Positions 25,474-34,486 of a stretch of DNA of 64,000 nucleotides are shown piece by piece (within the stretch, counting starts at the first letter, position 1; every line of letters begins with the position of its first letter). The translations under genes and the position numbers were made by a program. The notes below the pieces were generated by a model that was not told the origin of the DNA, did not search any database, and worked only from the letters and a program-made list of their open reading frames with translations. Source of the DNA: JAURNZ01 sp036337715 (lineage in GTDB: Bacteria; Pseudomonadota; Gammaproteobacteria; Comchoanobacterales; Comchoanobacteraceae); assembly GCA_036337715.1 (NCBI GenBank), contig JAYZDS010000009.1, forward strand, positions 128,892-192,891. The letters are read 5' to 3'.

Positions 25474-26421
25474 ATGTTTAATTTGTTTAAAAGCAAAAAC
25501 AAAGAATCCAACGATCAAGCAAAAATGTCAGTTGGGTTATCAAAAACGAGACACACGCTTAGGGAGCGTCTGGGGAGTCTTTTTTCTGGGAAAAAGCTCC
25601 TAGATCAGACCTCACTAGATGAGCTTGAGGTTATTCTGTTGTCGTCTGATGTAGGTATTTCTGCTACGCAAAAAATCATTGAAGAAGTAAAGCGGATTAG
25701 TAAAGACCATGGTTTGACTGATGAGGCAGAGTCAGTAGACGTGTTGAAAAAAGCGATGTTAATACATTTAGAAGGCTTAAATAAAGCGGTTGATTTCCCT
25801 GAGAGTAAGCCGGGAGTTGTCTTGGTTGTTGGTGTCAATGGTGTCGGCAAGACCACTTCGGTTGCTAAGTTGGCGTCTTGGCTTAAAGCAAAAGATAAAA
25901 CAGTCATGTTGGCAGCAGGTGACACATATAGAGCCGCTGCTATTGAGCAACTACAAACATGGTCAGATAGATTGTCGCTGCCCTTGGTTGCACAACAAGA
26001 GGGGTCTGACAGCGCAGCTGTCGTGTATGATGGATTAGCATCAGCCAAGGCAAAGAAAATGGACTACTTAATTGCCGATACAGCAGGTAGGCTTCATACT
26101 CAAGACAACCTGATGCAAGAGCTTGAAAAAGTAAAGCGTGTCATTAAAAAAATAGACCCAACAGCGCCGCACCTTACTTTAATGGTTTTAGATGCAACCA
26201 CAGGACAGACCGCGCTAAGTCAAGTCAAGATTTTCATGGAAGTCTTAGGAGTTGACGGTATTATTTTAACTAAGCTTGATGGCACTGCGAAGGGTGGTGT
26301 TATTTTTTCAATTCTAGATCAGTTAAAAATCCCAGTATTTTTTGTAGGGACAGGCGAGAGCGAAACAGACTTCATGCCATTTGATAATAAACAATATATA
26401 GAATCACTTTTTGAAGAATGA
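25474..26421 (+). CDS. ftsY: Signal recognition particle receptor FtsY
   Basis: It docks SRP-ribosome complexes at the membrane. The 315-residue protein has a short N-terminal extension, not the long acidic A domain of E. coli. It then has the N domain and the SRP-type G domain with GVNGVGKTTSVAKLA near 119, DTYRAAAIEQL, DTAGRLHTQDNLMQEL near 201, TKLDGTAKGG and FVGTGES. An AAGGAA ribosome-binding site precedes the ATG. Its stop overlaps the mnmG start by 4 bases (ATGA). The M16 operon is divergent, with about 36 bases between starts. Confidence 0.97.
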   Translation: MFNLFKSKNKESNDQAKMSVGLSKTRHTLRERLGSLFSGKKLLDQTSLDELEVILLSSDVGISATQKIIEEVKRISKDHGLTDEAESVDVLKKAMLIHLEGLNKAVDFPESKPGVVLVVGVNGVGKTTSVAKLASWLKAKDKTVMLAAGDTYRAAAIEQLQTWSDRLSLPLVAQQEGSDSAAVVYDGLASAKAKKMDYLIADTAGRLHTQDNLMQELEKVKRVIKKIDPTAPHLTLMVLDATTGQTALSQVKIFMEVLGVDGIILTKLDGTAKGGVIFSILDQLKIPVFFVGTGESETDFMPFDNKQYIESLFEE

Positions 26422-28253
26422 AACAACAATTTGATGTCATTGTCATCGGTGGCGGTCATGCTGGCACAGAGGCAGCGATGGCTGCTGCAAGGATGGGTGC
26501 TAGAACACTGCTTTGCACCCATAATTTGGATACGCTCGGACAGTTGTCTTGTAATCCTGCCATTGGTGGTATAGGAAAAAGTCACCTTGTAAAAGAAATA
26601 GATGCACTTGGTGGAGTGATGGCGCAGGCTGCCGATTTTTCAGGGATCCATAGAAGGCTTTTAAACGCAACCAAAGGCCCTGCTGTACAAGCCACGAGGT
26701 TACAAGCAGATAGACAGCTTTACCGAGCAGAGGTTCGTCGGTTGTTAGATGCACAAGAGAACTTGTATCTAGTTCAACAGCCTATCTCAGATTTAATCAT
26801 TGCTAATGATGCCGTTCAGGGTGTTGAAACGGAAATAGGTATTAGATATTTTGCAACAAGTGTTATTTTAACCGCGGGAACCTTTTTGGCAGGGGTGACA
26901 CATGTTGGTGACAAAAGAAATGGCGGAGGAAGAGCCGGTGAGCCACCATCTAACAAGTTGGCCGTGTCTTTAAAAAAATATCCCTTTACCTTTGGTCGGC
27001 TGAAGACAGGGACACCGCCTAGAATTGCAAAAAACACCATTGATTTTTCAGGACTAGAGGTTCAGCCTAGCGAAGAGGGGAGAGGGTTATGTGAATGGAA
27101 GTTGATTACATTACCACAACAAGTAGATTGTTTTTTGACAAAAACGACACCTCAAACACACGAGTTAATAGCTAAAAATATCGATCGTTCAGCTATGTAC
27201 GGTGGACATATTGAGGGCGTAGGTCCAAGATATTGTCCGTCTATAGAAGACAAGATTAAACGATTTGCAGAGAAAGATAGCCATCAAATTTTTATTGAAC
27301 CTGAGGGCCTTTGGGTTAACGAAATTTATCCTAATGGCATATCAACAAGCTTACCTTATGACGTTCAAAGGGAAATGGTGCATAGTATCCCTGGTTTTGA
27401 ATGTGCACATATTACAAGACCTGGTTATGCCATTGAGTATGATTATTTTGATCCTAGGTCACTACACCCTTGGTTAGAAACCAAAATGATCTCAGGGTTG
27501 TTTTTTGCCGGTCAAATTAACGGGACAACTGGCTATGAAGAGGCAGCAGCCCAGGGGTTGGTTGCTGGAATAAATGCATGTTTAAAAGCAAGTCATAAAC
27601 CTGTTTGGTATCCAAATAGAGAAGAATCATATATTGGCGTAATGATTGATGACTTAGTGTGTAATGGGGTCACAGAGCCATATAGAATGTTCACCAGTCG
27701 AGCTGAACATCGGTTGATGTTAAGAGAAGATAACGCAGACATACGATTAACGCCACAAGGCAAACAGTTAGGATTAATAAAAAATGCTCAGTGGGAAGCT
27801 TTTGAACAAAAAACTAAAAACATTGCAGCGCTTACCAGAGAAGTAACACAAAAAACAATCAAACCAGATTCTGAGTTAGGCGTTCACTTAGGGTTAAAAG
27901 AAGCAAAGAAGCTCGTTGAAATAATGAAACGACCTGACTTTAATATAGACCACGTTTCCTTGTCTTTCGATGAAAGAACACAAACACACGTACAAACCAA
28001 CCAAAAGTATGCCGGCTACATTGAAAGACATAATGAGCTAATCAGTAAAAAGAAAAAATTAGAACAGTTTAAGTTGCCTGATGATTTTGAATTTTCCAAA
28101 GTTGCGGGTTTATCGACCGAAGCCATAGAAAAATTGAATCAAGTTAAGCCTTCAACACTGGGACAAGCCAGTAGGGTTTCTGGTGTGACGGCAGCAAGCA
28201 TTGATCAAATGCTGGTGTATTTAAAAAAATCTAAATTAGAGAAAGTTGCCTAA
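26418..28253 (+). CDS. mnmG: tRNA uridine 5-carboxymethylaminomethyl modification enzyme MnmG
   Basis: The FAD-dependent partner of MnmE in U34 modification. The 611-residue protein starts with the dinucleotide fold VIVIGGGHAGTEAAMAAARMG, followed by SCNPAIGGIGKSHLVKEIDALGG, RRLLNATKGPAVQATRLQADR and GTFLAGVTHVG. Near 460 of the chain comes MFTSRAEHRLMLREDNAD. It is coupled to ftsY, not sited next to mnmE or rsmG as in many relatives. The 3' end overlaps the convergent SCP2 gene by 18 bases. Confidence 0.97.
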   Translation: MKQQFDVIVIGGGHAGTEAAMAAARMGARTLLCTHNLDTLGQLSCNPAIGGIGKSHLVKEIDALGGVMAQAADFSGIHRRLLNATKGPAVQATRLQADRQLYRAEVRRLLDAQENLYLVQQPISDLIIANDAVQGVETEIGIRYFATSVILTAGTFLAGVTHVGDKRNGGGRAGEPPSNKLAVSLKKYPFTFGRLKTGTPPRIAKNTIDFSGLEVQPSEEGRGLCEWKLITLPQQVDCFLTKTTPQTHELIAKNIDRSAMYGGHIEGVGPRYCPSIEDKIKRFAEKDSHQIFIEPEGLWVNEIYPNGISTSLPYDVQREMVHSIPGFECAHITRPGYAIEYDYFDPRSLHPWLETKMISGLFFAGQINGTTGYEEAAAQGLVAGINACLKASHKPVWYPNREESYIGVMIDDLVCNGVTEPYRMFTSRAEHRLMLREDNADIRLTPQGKQLGLIKNAQWEAFEQKTKNIAALTREVTQKTIKPDSELGVHLGLKEAKKLVEIMKRPDFNIDHVSLSFDERTQTHVQTNQKYAGYIERHNELISKKKKLEQFKLPDDFEFSKVAGLSTEAIEKLNQVKPSTLGQASRVSGVTAASIDQMLVYLKKSKLEKVA

Positions 28254-28544
28254 GTGCATAGCAATTGACATATCGCCTTTAACATCTAATTTTCCTTGCA
28301 TAAATGCAGCCATACCTGACAATTCGCCTGATAGTATTTGTTTAAATGTATCTTCAGACATGTGAACGCCGCAATCTGCATCCTCATCCTTGTTTGACGC
28401 CATATTGCTGTTGTCTACTGTCTCTAAATAAACAGTACCAACATTCTCAATGACTACTTTAAGGGTTCCTGTTAAAGCAGGCGCATTGGCTACTTTTTGA
28501 GAAAATGTTTTTGTTACTTCATCGATATTCAAATGATCTGACAT
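28236..28544 (-). CDS. SCP2 sterol-binding domain protein
   Basis: A 102-residue stand-alone SCP2-fold protein. The pattern GTLKVVIENVGTVYLE, DADCGVHMSEDTFKQILSGELSGMAAFMQGKLDVKGDMSIAMHL is typical: the GxLxxxxAFMxGKLKVxGDMxxAMxL signature is clear. These small proteins bind fatty acyl-CoA or other lipids; the ligand here is unknown. A GAGGT ribosome-binding site precedes the ATG. Confidence 0.9.
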   Translation of the reverse strand: MSDHLNIDEVTKTFSQKVANAPALTGTLKVVIENVGTVYLETVDNSNMASNKDEDADCGVHMSEDTFKQILSGELSGMAAFMQGKLDVKGDMSIAMHLGNFL

Positions 28545-28613
28545 AATTGTACCTCGTGGTTGATCTCTATAATAGTTTTAGTATAGTCTAGTTTTGTTGC
28601 AGGATCATTCTTC

Positions 28614-29234
28614 ATGTCGCCATTTATTAGAAACTATAGATATTTAATCTTTTTCATAACCCTCGCTTATTGGCTAGACTTATATTATTTAAATGGTTTT
28701 AGTATTTTACGTTATTTAACAAACTGGGCGTTAACCCTTTCGGTCATTTGTGCAGGATTATTATCGCTTGAGTCGGCAATAGAGAAACCACTACGTATCA
28801 ATTCGTTTATTATTGCTGCTTTTTGCACCAATGTTGTTGTTATGGTGTTATATTGGAAGCTTTACTTCAAAAATCCTGACTTGCTGTACGCTGGGTCTAC
28901 TAGAATGCCGTGGTATCGTGATGACTTTGTTCATTTGTTCTGTCCGTTGGCGCAGATGTTTGATGCAATTGTATTCAAACAAGCTTTTTCAAACAAAGTG
29001 TTTAAGGGCGGTTTATATTTTTTAATTATTGCCACGTCGTATACGCTTCTTTCAGAGTTTGTGTTCACGTTACCGTATCCTTTTCTGTGGGATCTTGATT
29101 TGGGGCAAAGGATATATTTTTATACAAGCGCTAATGTTACCGGGATCTTGAGTCTGCTTGTTGGTCTTGGTCTATCTGTTTTATTTAAAAAGGTTGGACT
29201 GATTCAATACTTCCATCCGTTAAAAATAAATTAA
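28614..29234 (+). CDS. AIG1/ADTRP (FAR-17a)-like integral membrane protein, candidate threonine hydrolase
   Basis: A 206-residue protein with about six membrane spans and no soluble domain. By eye it aligns along most of its length with animal AIG1/ADTRP, which are intramembrane hydrolases of fatty-acid esters of hydroxy fatty acids with a Thr-His pair. RYLTNWALTLSVICAGL matches the KFLTFIDLVIQAVFFGI region and places Thr36 at the catalytic Thr. YWKLYFKNPDLLY ... WYRDDFVHLFCPL matches the FWIIYAYDREMIYP ... WLNHGMHTTVLP region with His107. YPFLWDLDLGQRIYFY matches the YPFL...GARIIFF region. Function is inferred from resemblance recalled from memory. The next gene starts 5 bases later. An unrelated uncharacterised membrane protein remains possible. 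Confidence 0.5.
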   Translation: MSPFIRNYRYLIFFITLAYWLDLYYLNGFSILRYLTNWALTLSVICAGLLSLESAIEKPLRINSFIIAAFCTNVVVMVLYWKLYFKNPDLLYAGSTRMPWYRDDFVHLFCPLAQMFDAIVFKQAFSNKVFKGGLYFLIIATSYTLLSEFVFTLPYPFLWDLDLGQRIYFYTSANVTGILSLLVGLGLSVLFKKVGLIQYFHPLKIN

Positions 29235-29239
29235 GCTTA

Positions 29240-29689
29240 ATGAAATACTTTTTTATTCACGGTTGGTGGCTTCTCTTAATTATTTTTATGAGCTATGTAG
29301 ATGCCGATCAATCTAAAAAATTATATTCATTGGACATAAAAAAGCAAAACTCTGAGGTTATAAGTTTCGACGTGCATGTAGCCGATACTTATGAGGAAAG
29401 AAAAATGGGTTTAATGTTTGTAAAAAAGTTGCCAAGAAACCAGGGTGTGCTTTTTATCTATGATAAAGAACAGAAGGTTAGCATGTGGATGAAAAATACT
29501 GTAATCCCACTCGACATGGTTTTCATCAGTGAATCTGGGCTGATTACACAAATTGTAAAGCGTGATGATGTTTTGTCAACACGGTCTTCGATTAGTAAAC
29601 AGCCAGTTAAATATGTTCTTGAAATAAACTTAGGCGAGGCTGAGAAACAAGGCATTCAGATAAACGATCAAATTAGCTTTTCATACTAA
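29240..29689 (+). CDS. DUF192 family exported protein
   Basis: A 149-residue protein with an N-terminal hydrophobic signal segment (about 6-22) and a DUF192 domain (about 40-145). The family pattern is plain: ADTYEERKMGLMFVKKLPRNQGVLFIYD, then the strongly conserved SMWMKNTVIPLDMVFISESGLITQIV. The biochemical role of DUF192 is not established. It lies 5 bases after the AIG1-like gene, so they are probably one transcript. Confidence 0.9.
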   Translation: MKYFFIHGWWLLLIIFMSYVDADQSKKLYSLDIKKQNSEVISFDVHVADTYEERKMGLMFVKKLPRNQGVLFIYDKEQKVSMWMKNTVIPLDMVFISESGLITQIVKRDDVLSTRSSISKQPVKYVLEINLGEAEKQGIQINDQISFSY

Positions 29690-29761
29690 TTTTTTCTAAC
29701 CGATTTTTAAGTTTTCCATTATCAAAAATGTTTATAGGAACCCTGTTTGACTAAAACTCAC

Positions 29762-29790
29762 AAGTTTTACTGTAAAATAAAACTTTTATT
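29762..29790 (+). terminator. Weak AT-rich hairpin after the DUF192 gene
   Basis: AAGTTTTA (29762-29769) pairs with TAAAACTT (29778-29785) around an 8-base loop, followed by TTATT. A competing hairpin uses AAAACT just upstream with AGTTTT. The stem is almost all A-T, so termination strength is doubtful. It lies in the 170-base gap between convergent genes. Confidence 0.3.
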
Positions 29791-29859
29791 GGTTTTCCAA
29801 GTTAGCTCCTCTTCATTCACGTCAACGATACAAACTTTTATTTATAACAAATTTCACTT

Positions 29860-30282
29860 TTAGAGGGCCAGGTCATTTTTTATTGTGTCTTTTTCTTTTT
29901 GGGGAAAGTTACCATAAGTTAAGCTTATGTGTGGCGTGAACACACTAAATTCTTTTTCATGATTAGAACTGTGCAAATTATTTCTAAAGTTTATTAGGGG
30001 AGATGAATTTTTTATTTCGATAAAAAAAGAAGTAAAAAAGTTATCAGTCATCGCATATCTTTTAGCATAAACTTCTATTGGTTTAAGTGTTACGCATATT
30101 TTTTCAATTTCATTTATTTTGTCTTTGTCCATGGACATAAATGGACCTAATAATGTTAGGTGTATATCGAAATTAGGGCCTTTCAATTTTTCATTTACAC
30201 GTAACTTAATATTATCAAGGTAGTCCATATCCCTATCTACAAATTGACCCCATATCCAATATCCTTTACTAATCCTTTTCAT
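29860..30282 (-). CDS. 2H phosphoesterase (2'-5' RNA ligase/cyclic phosphodiesterase-like)
   Basis: A 140-residue protein with the two HxT/S motifs that define the 2H superfamily: HLTLLGPF (His41, Thr43) and PHISLTYG (His118, Ser120). Superfamily members hydrolyse 2',3'-cyclic phosphates or 2'-5' linkages in RNA or nucleotides. It is short for bacterial ThpR (about 175 residues) and closer in size to cyclic phosphodiesterases. It is the last gene of the hemL-waaA-glmS leftward run, 19 bases after glmS. Confidence 0.75.
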   Translation of the reverse strand: MKRISKGYWIWGQFVDRDMDYLDNIKLRVNEKLKGPNFDIHLTLLGPFMSMDKDKINEIEKICVTLKPIEVYAKRYAMTDNFFTSFFIEIKNSSPLINFRNNLHSSNHEKEFSVFTPHISLTYGNFPQKEKDTIKNDLAL

Positions 30283-30301
30283 GGTAATTATTTTAGGAAA
30301 A

Positions 30302-32026
30302 CTACTCGACGGTTACGCACTTTGCAAGATTTCTTGGACGGTCAGGATTGTGCCCTAAGCGTTGAGAAAGATTAAGCGCAACCAATTGAAATAAAACGCT
30401 TAGGCTAATACAGCTATTTTCATCAATTTCAAAAGGTAGCGTTATGGTCGTAAGGCCTTTTTTCTGTGTCACATCACTGTCTGTTAGAAGAATAACTTGG
30501 CCACCTCTAGACAACATTTCTTCTGCGTTAGAAATGGATTTCTTAAAATGACGATTCTTGGCAGCGATCATTATTATCATGGTTCCTGATTCAATAAGAG
30601 CAAGTGGTCCATGCTTCATTTCTCCTGCTGCAAATGCCTCTGTGTGTAGATAACAAAGCTCTTTTATTTTCAATGCTGCTTCTAACATTACTGGGTAAAA
30701 AAGCCCTCTGCCTAATAAAAATAAGTGTTTGTGATTTTGTACTTTTTCAGAAATAAAGTTTATCACAGTATCCAATGATAAGATGGCTTGCATTTGATGT
30801 TGGAGAACTTTTTGGTTAAGTCCTTCAAGAGTCGCTTCTTCTGCCCAGTGTCGTGTTAACTTGGCAGACATATAAATCGCGCTAGTAACTGATTTTGTTG
30901 CAGCAACAGCTGTTTCAATGCCCGCAGGAGTTAAAATAGTATAATCGCAAAGTCTCATAAGAGCAGATTTTTCTACATTGCTGATTGCGATACTATAAGC
31001 TGCATGTTTTTTCCAATGCCTGACACATTCTAGGGTATCAGCTGTCTCCCCAGACTGAGATAAAACCATTAAGGCTGTATTTTTTGGCCAAGCTATTTCA
31101 GCATATCTTAATTCACTAGCTAAAAATACACGGCAAGGCACTTTGGCTTGTGACTCTAGCCATTGCATGGCAATTATCCCAACATGATAGCTACTACCAC
31201 ATGCAGCTATAACAAGATTTTCAGGTTTTGGGATGTCATTTATGGTCGTTGTTTCACATGCGATTAATGCTTCAGGTTGCTCCATAATTTCATGTAACAT
31301 GGTCGTATCCGTATGGATGACCTTTTCTTGAATAAGGTTCTTGGGGGTTTCTTCCCAACAGGCATCAACTTGCGCAGCGACATCAGTAGTCAGCGAGATA
31401 GTTGTTGTGGTTTGGTTAGGTACGTAAAGAATTTGATCAGCAATGTTTTCTAGCCCATATAAGTCAGATGCAACAAATATACTTTTTTCGCTCTTTCCAA
31501 GTACCATTGGGCTTTTATTACAGGCAATCATTAGGCTTTCTGGATGTGCAGTATCTAAAAGTACGGTTGCCCAGCTGCCCTCTAGCTCTAAAATAGTGCT
31601 CTCCCACGCAGAGCGTGCATCACTGGTAACGGATAGAAAGAGTTTATAAAGATGTACAATGATTTCTGAATCTGTATCGGATGTTGTTACGATATGGTAT
31701 TTGTTTTTTAAGTCTAAATGATTTTCAATGATTCCGTTGTGAATAATTGCGTACTTATTATCTAATACATGTGGGTGTGCATTTTGTTCACTAGGGATGC
31801 CATGGGTTGCCCAACGTGTATGTGCAATAGCAATGTTGGCATGCTTTAATTCCTCAGGAAATAATAATTTTTTTGTTTCGCCAATGGTTTTTTGTACAGC
31901 TATTTGCTTGTTATGAATAACAGCAAAACCTGCTGAGTCATAACCACGATACTCTAACCTTTGAAGTTGAGCTAATGCTGTCTTAAGAATAGGTTCTAAA
32001 CTGATGCCTGCAATAATCCCACACAT
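30302..32026 (-). CDS. glmS: Glutamine-fructose-6-phosphate aminotransferase
   Basis: It makes glucosamine-6-phosphate from fructose-6-phosphate and glutamine for cell-wall and LPS synthesis. It is 574 residues, a little shorter than the usual 609. The N-terminal glutaminase domain starts MCGIIAGI with Cys2 as nucleophile, then EYRGYDSAG and AIAHTRWATHG. Two SIS isomerase domains follow, with AACGSSYHVG, LVLSQSGETADT and ATKSVTSAIY, then LGRGLFYPVMLEAALKIKE. The terminus is RPRNLAKCVTVE. No glmS ribozyme-like leader is seen. Confidence 0.97.
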   Translation of the reverse strand: MCGIIAGISLEPILKTALAQLQRLEYRGYDSAGFAVIHNKQIAVQKTIGETKKLLFPEELKHANIAIAHTRWATHGIPSEQNAHPHVLDNKYAIIHNGIIENHLDLKNKYHIVTTSDTDSEIIVHLYKLFLSVTSDARSAWESTILELEGSWATVLLDTAHPESLMIACNKSPMVLGKSEKSIFVASDLYGLENIADQILYVPNQTTTTISLTTDVAAQVDACWEETPKNLIQEKVIHTDTTMLHEIMEQPEALIACETTTINDIPKPENLVIAACGSSYHVGIIAMQWLESQAKVPCRVFLASELRYAEIAWPKNTALMVLSQSGETADTLECVRHWKKHAAYSIAISNVEKSALMRLCDYTILTPAGIETAVAATKSVTSAIYMSAKLTRHWAEEATLEGLNQKVLQHQMQAILSLDTVINFISEKVQNHKHLFLLGRGLFYPVMLEAALKIKELCYLHTEAFAAGEMKHGPLALIESGTMIIMIAAKNRHFKKSISNAEEMLSRGGQVILLTDSDVTQKKGLTTITLPFEIDENSCISLSVLFQLVALNLSQRLGHNPDRPRNLAKCVTVE

Positions 32027-32081
32027 AAAAAATCCTCTAAGTTCTCAAGGTATCAAATAAATATTTAATTGCCAACCGTTG

Positions 32082-33206
32082 TCAACTTAAACATGCAGTT
32101 AACTCATCTAAACAGTACTCAATTTGTTTGATTTGATTTTCAATAAAGGGCCAGGGTGATGGTTCTATAGGGGGTGTTAGGCAAAGTTGAGTAAGTTCAT
32201 TGGGTGTTTGCACAACATGTATAAGTGCATTTTTTAGTAAGCCATCTACTACGTTTTGAAAATTAAAATAATGAGGGCCAATGACAGTTGGGCAGCTATA
32301 AATTAAAGGTTCTATCGGGTTTTGCCCTCCGTGACTAATGAAGCTGCCCCCAATAAAAACCAATTTAGCTCTTTTATACCAATGGTGTGTATAGCCAAAT
32401 CGGTCTTCAATCAATATGTTTGCTTTGTAAGCAGAAAGCTCTTTTTCTAAACCTTTTTTGCGATGAGCATGCCTAGGTATCAATACAATTTTTTGACTTT
32501 TTCGAGATGCGATGATTTTTTTAAAAACAGGTATTAACATGGTTTCTTCGCCAGGATGAGTGCAGCTGAAAACAATGGTATTTCTTTTGTGGTTTTGTTT
32601 TTCATCTGGCTTTTTAGCACTCAAATACTTAACGTTGGGATGAGTGTTAATGATGCGTGCACCAAGTTTAGCTAAGCGTTTGGCATCAACGTCAGATGAG
32701 CTCCAAACGCCTGATAACTTTTTAAAAGAAGGTACAATGAAGGGTCGTATGCGCATATATTTATCAAAGCTTTTATTCGACATTCTTGCATTTACAAGAT
32801 AAATAGGACAGGTTAAATACTTGATTAAATTAGGCCATACTTCCGTCTCAATGAGTATCATTGCTTTTGGATTAAGCCTAGACAGTGCTTTTTTTACGCA
32901 AAGTGGGTGGTCATAAGGTAGAAAAAAGTCAGTATGTGATGTGGTTGCGCCACGACAGGTAGATGAAGAGATAATCACTGGTCCTAAATGAGTGATATGG
33001 GGTTTAATCATATTGGCTACGTTAAGCTCTCCTATGGATGCGGCATGAATCCAAATAGCATTTTTGGGTAAATTGGGCACATATCCAAACCTTTCTGTGA
33101 TTCTATTCAAAGGAACCCCGTGTTTGATGGACTGAATAAACCAATATAAATAAAAAAGTGGTGATAAAATCGTTAATAAAAAAGAATAAAGCCGATTAAA
33201 AAGCAT
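32082..33206 (-). CDS. waaA: 3-deoxy-D-manno-octulosonic acid (Kdo) transferase
   Basis: It adds Kdo to lipid A precursor at the inner membrane, so the cell makes LPS. At 374 residues it is shorter than E. coli WaaA (425). It has an N-terminal membrane anchor (about 8-25). The acceptor-side motif AASIGELNVANMIKP carries the catalytic Glu, followed by LIETEVWPNL. The C-terminal CMP-Kdo site region reads FIGGSFISHGGQNPIEP. The start overlaps the end of hemL by 11 bases. Confidence 0.93.
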   Translation of the reverse strand: MLFNRLYSFLLTILSPLFYLYWFIQSIKHGVPLNRITERFGYVPNLPKNAIWIHAASIGELNVANMIKPHITHLGPVIISSSTCRGATTSHTDFFLPYDHPLCVKKALSRLNPKAMILIETEVWPNLIKYLTCPIYLVNARMSNKSFDKYMRIRPFIVPSFKKLSGVWSSSDVDAKRLAKLGARIINTHPNVKYLSAKKPDEKQNHKRNTIVFSCTHPGEETMLIPVFKKIIASRKSQKIVLIPRHAHRKKGLEKELSAYKANILIEDRFGYTHHWYKRAKLVFIGGSFISHGGQNPIEPLIYSCPTVIGPHYFNFQNVVDGLLKNALIHVVQTPNELTQLCLTPPIEPSPWPFIENQIKQIEYCLDELTACLS

Positions 33207-34416
33207 CTTTTGCAGCCTTAATAGTCAACGCTAAACATTCGTCATCATGAGCAGATGTTACGAATAGAGCCTCCAGATGCGCTGGAGGGAGAAGGACGCC
33301 ATGTTTACGCAAATGGTGGTAAAACTTTTCAAAATGCGTCTTGCTTGAAGGCTCAATGTCTGAAAACATTTGGGGATATTTTTCTTGAAAGAAAAATCCA
33401 AACATGGCCTGTCTATAGTCAGTACAAAATGGAATGCCCTTTTGTTTAAAGATCAATGTTAATTCATCACATAGTGCGCGGATATATTGTTCACATGTGT
33501 TTAAAGTGTTTTTATTTTTTATGATATCCAATACGATTGAACCTGCTTGCATGCAAAGTGGGTGACCTGCAAACGTTCCTGCGTGATATACGCCACCCTC
33601 AGGACTTAACAGGTTCATGATAGCCGCTTTCCCGCCAACCGCACCTACAGGAAACCCACCACCGATCACCTTCCCCAACATGGTTAGGTCTGGCTTAATA
33701 TGATAGAGATGTGAACCGCCGCTGGCATGTACACGGAACCCTGTCATAACTTCATCTGCAATAAATACAATGTTATATTGTTCGCACAAGCGTTTTGCGG
33801 TTGTGATAAAGTCTTTGTTGGCAGGAATAAAGCCCATATTACCTGAAAATAACTCGATCATAAGGCCGGCAATATCATTATGATGCTCTTTTATCACTGA
33901 TGTTAATGCTTCTATGTCGTTAAAAGGCACACAAATAAGTTGAGAGGCTAAGTAAGCATCTATCCCATTTTCTTTTAAATTACCAGGTTCAATATACCCT
34001 AAGACAGAGTCAGTTGCGCCATGATACTGGCCTTTAAATTTGATGATTTTTGTTTTGTTGGTATATGCTTTTGCAAGCCTTACCGCAACACCTGCAGCTT
34101 CACCACCAGAATTAGTAAAACGAATTTTTTCGATATGGGGCATAAAAGCGTTTATTTGGTTTGCTAATTGATTTTCGGATTCAGTACAAACCCCAAGTGT
34201 AGACAGGTTTTTTGCAGTTGACATTAGCGCTTTTATTTCTGGATGTTGATGTCCGACTAAAATAGGCCCGAAACCACATACATAATCTACATATGCTTTA
34301 TTTTGCTGGTCATATATGAAGGCCCCATCGCTTTTACTTGCAAAAAAAGGTTTTGCATTGACGGCTTTACATGCTCTGACGGGTGAATTAACATTGCCAA
34401 CAAGTCGGTTAGTCAT
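33196..34416 (-). CDS. hemL: Glutamate-1-semialdehyde 2,1-aminomutase
   Basis: The PLP enzyme that makes 5-aminolevulinate in the C5 haem pathway; hemA at 58840-60099 provides the previous step. Motifs are NSPVRACKAV, FTNSGGEAAGVAVRLAKAYT, KFKGQYHGATD, FIADEVMTGFRV and LGKVIGGGFPVGAVGG with the PLP lysine near 249. The protein has 406 residues and begins at VNSPVR, lacking about 20 residues that usually precede it (the SxxLFExAxxxxPGG segment). An in-frame TGA lies 12 bases before the ATG, so the short N-terminus is real in this sequence. Confidence 0.95.
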   Translation of the reverse strand: MTNRLVGNVNSPVRACKAVNAKPFFASKSDGAFIYDQQNKAYVDYVCGFGPILVGHQHPEIKALMSTAKNLSTLGVCTESENQLANQINAFMPHIEKIRFTNSGGEAAGVAVRLAKAYTNKTKIIKFKGQYHGATDSVLGYIEPGNLKENGIDAYLASQLICVPFNDIEALTSVIKEHHNDIAGLMIELFSGNMGFIPANKDFITTAKRLCEQYNIVFIADEVMTGFRVHASGGSHLYHIKPDLTMLGKVIGGGFPVGAVGGKAAIMNLLSPEGGVYHAGTFAGHPLCMQAGSIVLDIIKNKNTLNTCEQYIRALCDELTLIFKQKGIPFCTDYRQAMFGFFFQEKYPQMFSDIEPSSKTHFEKFYHHLRKHGVLLPPAHLEALFVTSAHDDECLALTIKAAKDAF

Positions 34417-34486
34417 ATTTGTGTCTCATTAAAAATTCATATATTATCATATTAATCACCAATTTACTAAACTGAGAAATAATTTT

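Noticed and set aside
25605..26048. A 147-codon open frame on the minus strand inside ftsY
   Set aside because: It is entirely antisense to the conserved FtsY G domain, with Ser/Thr-rich low-quality translation and no ribosome-binding site.
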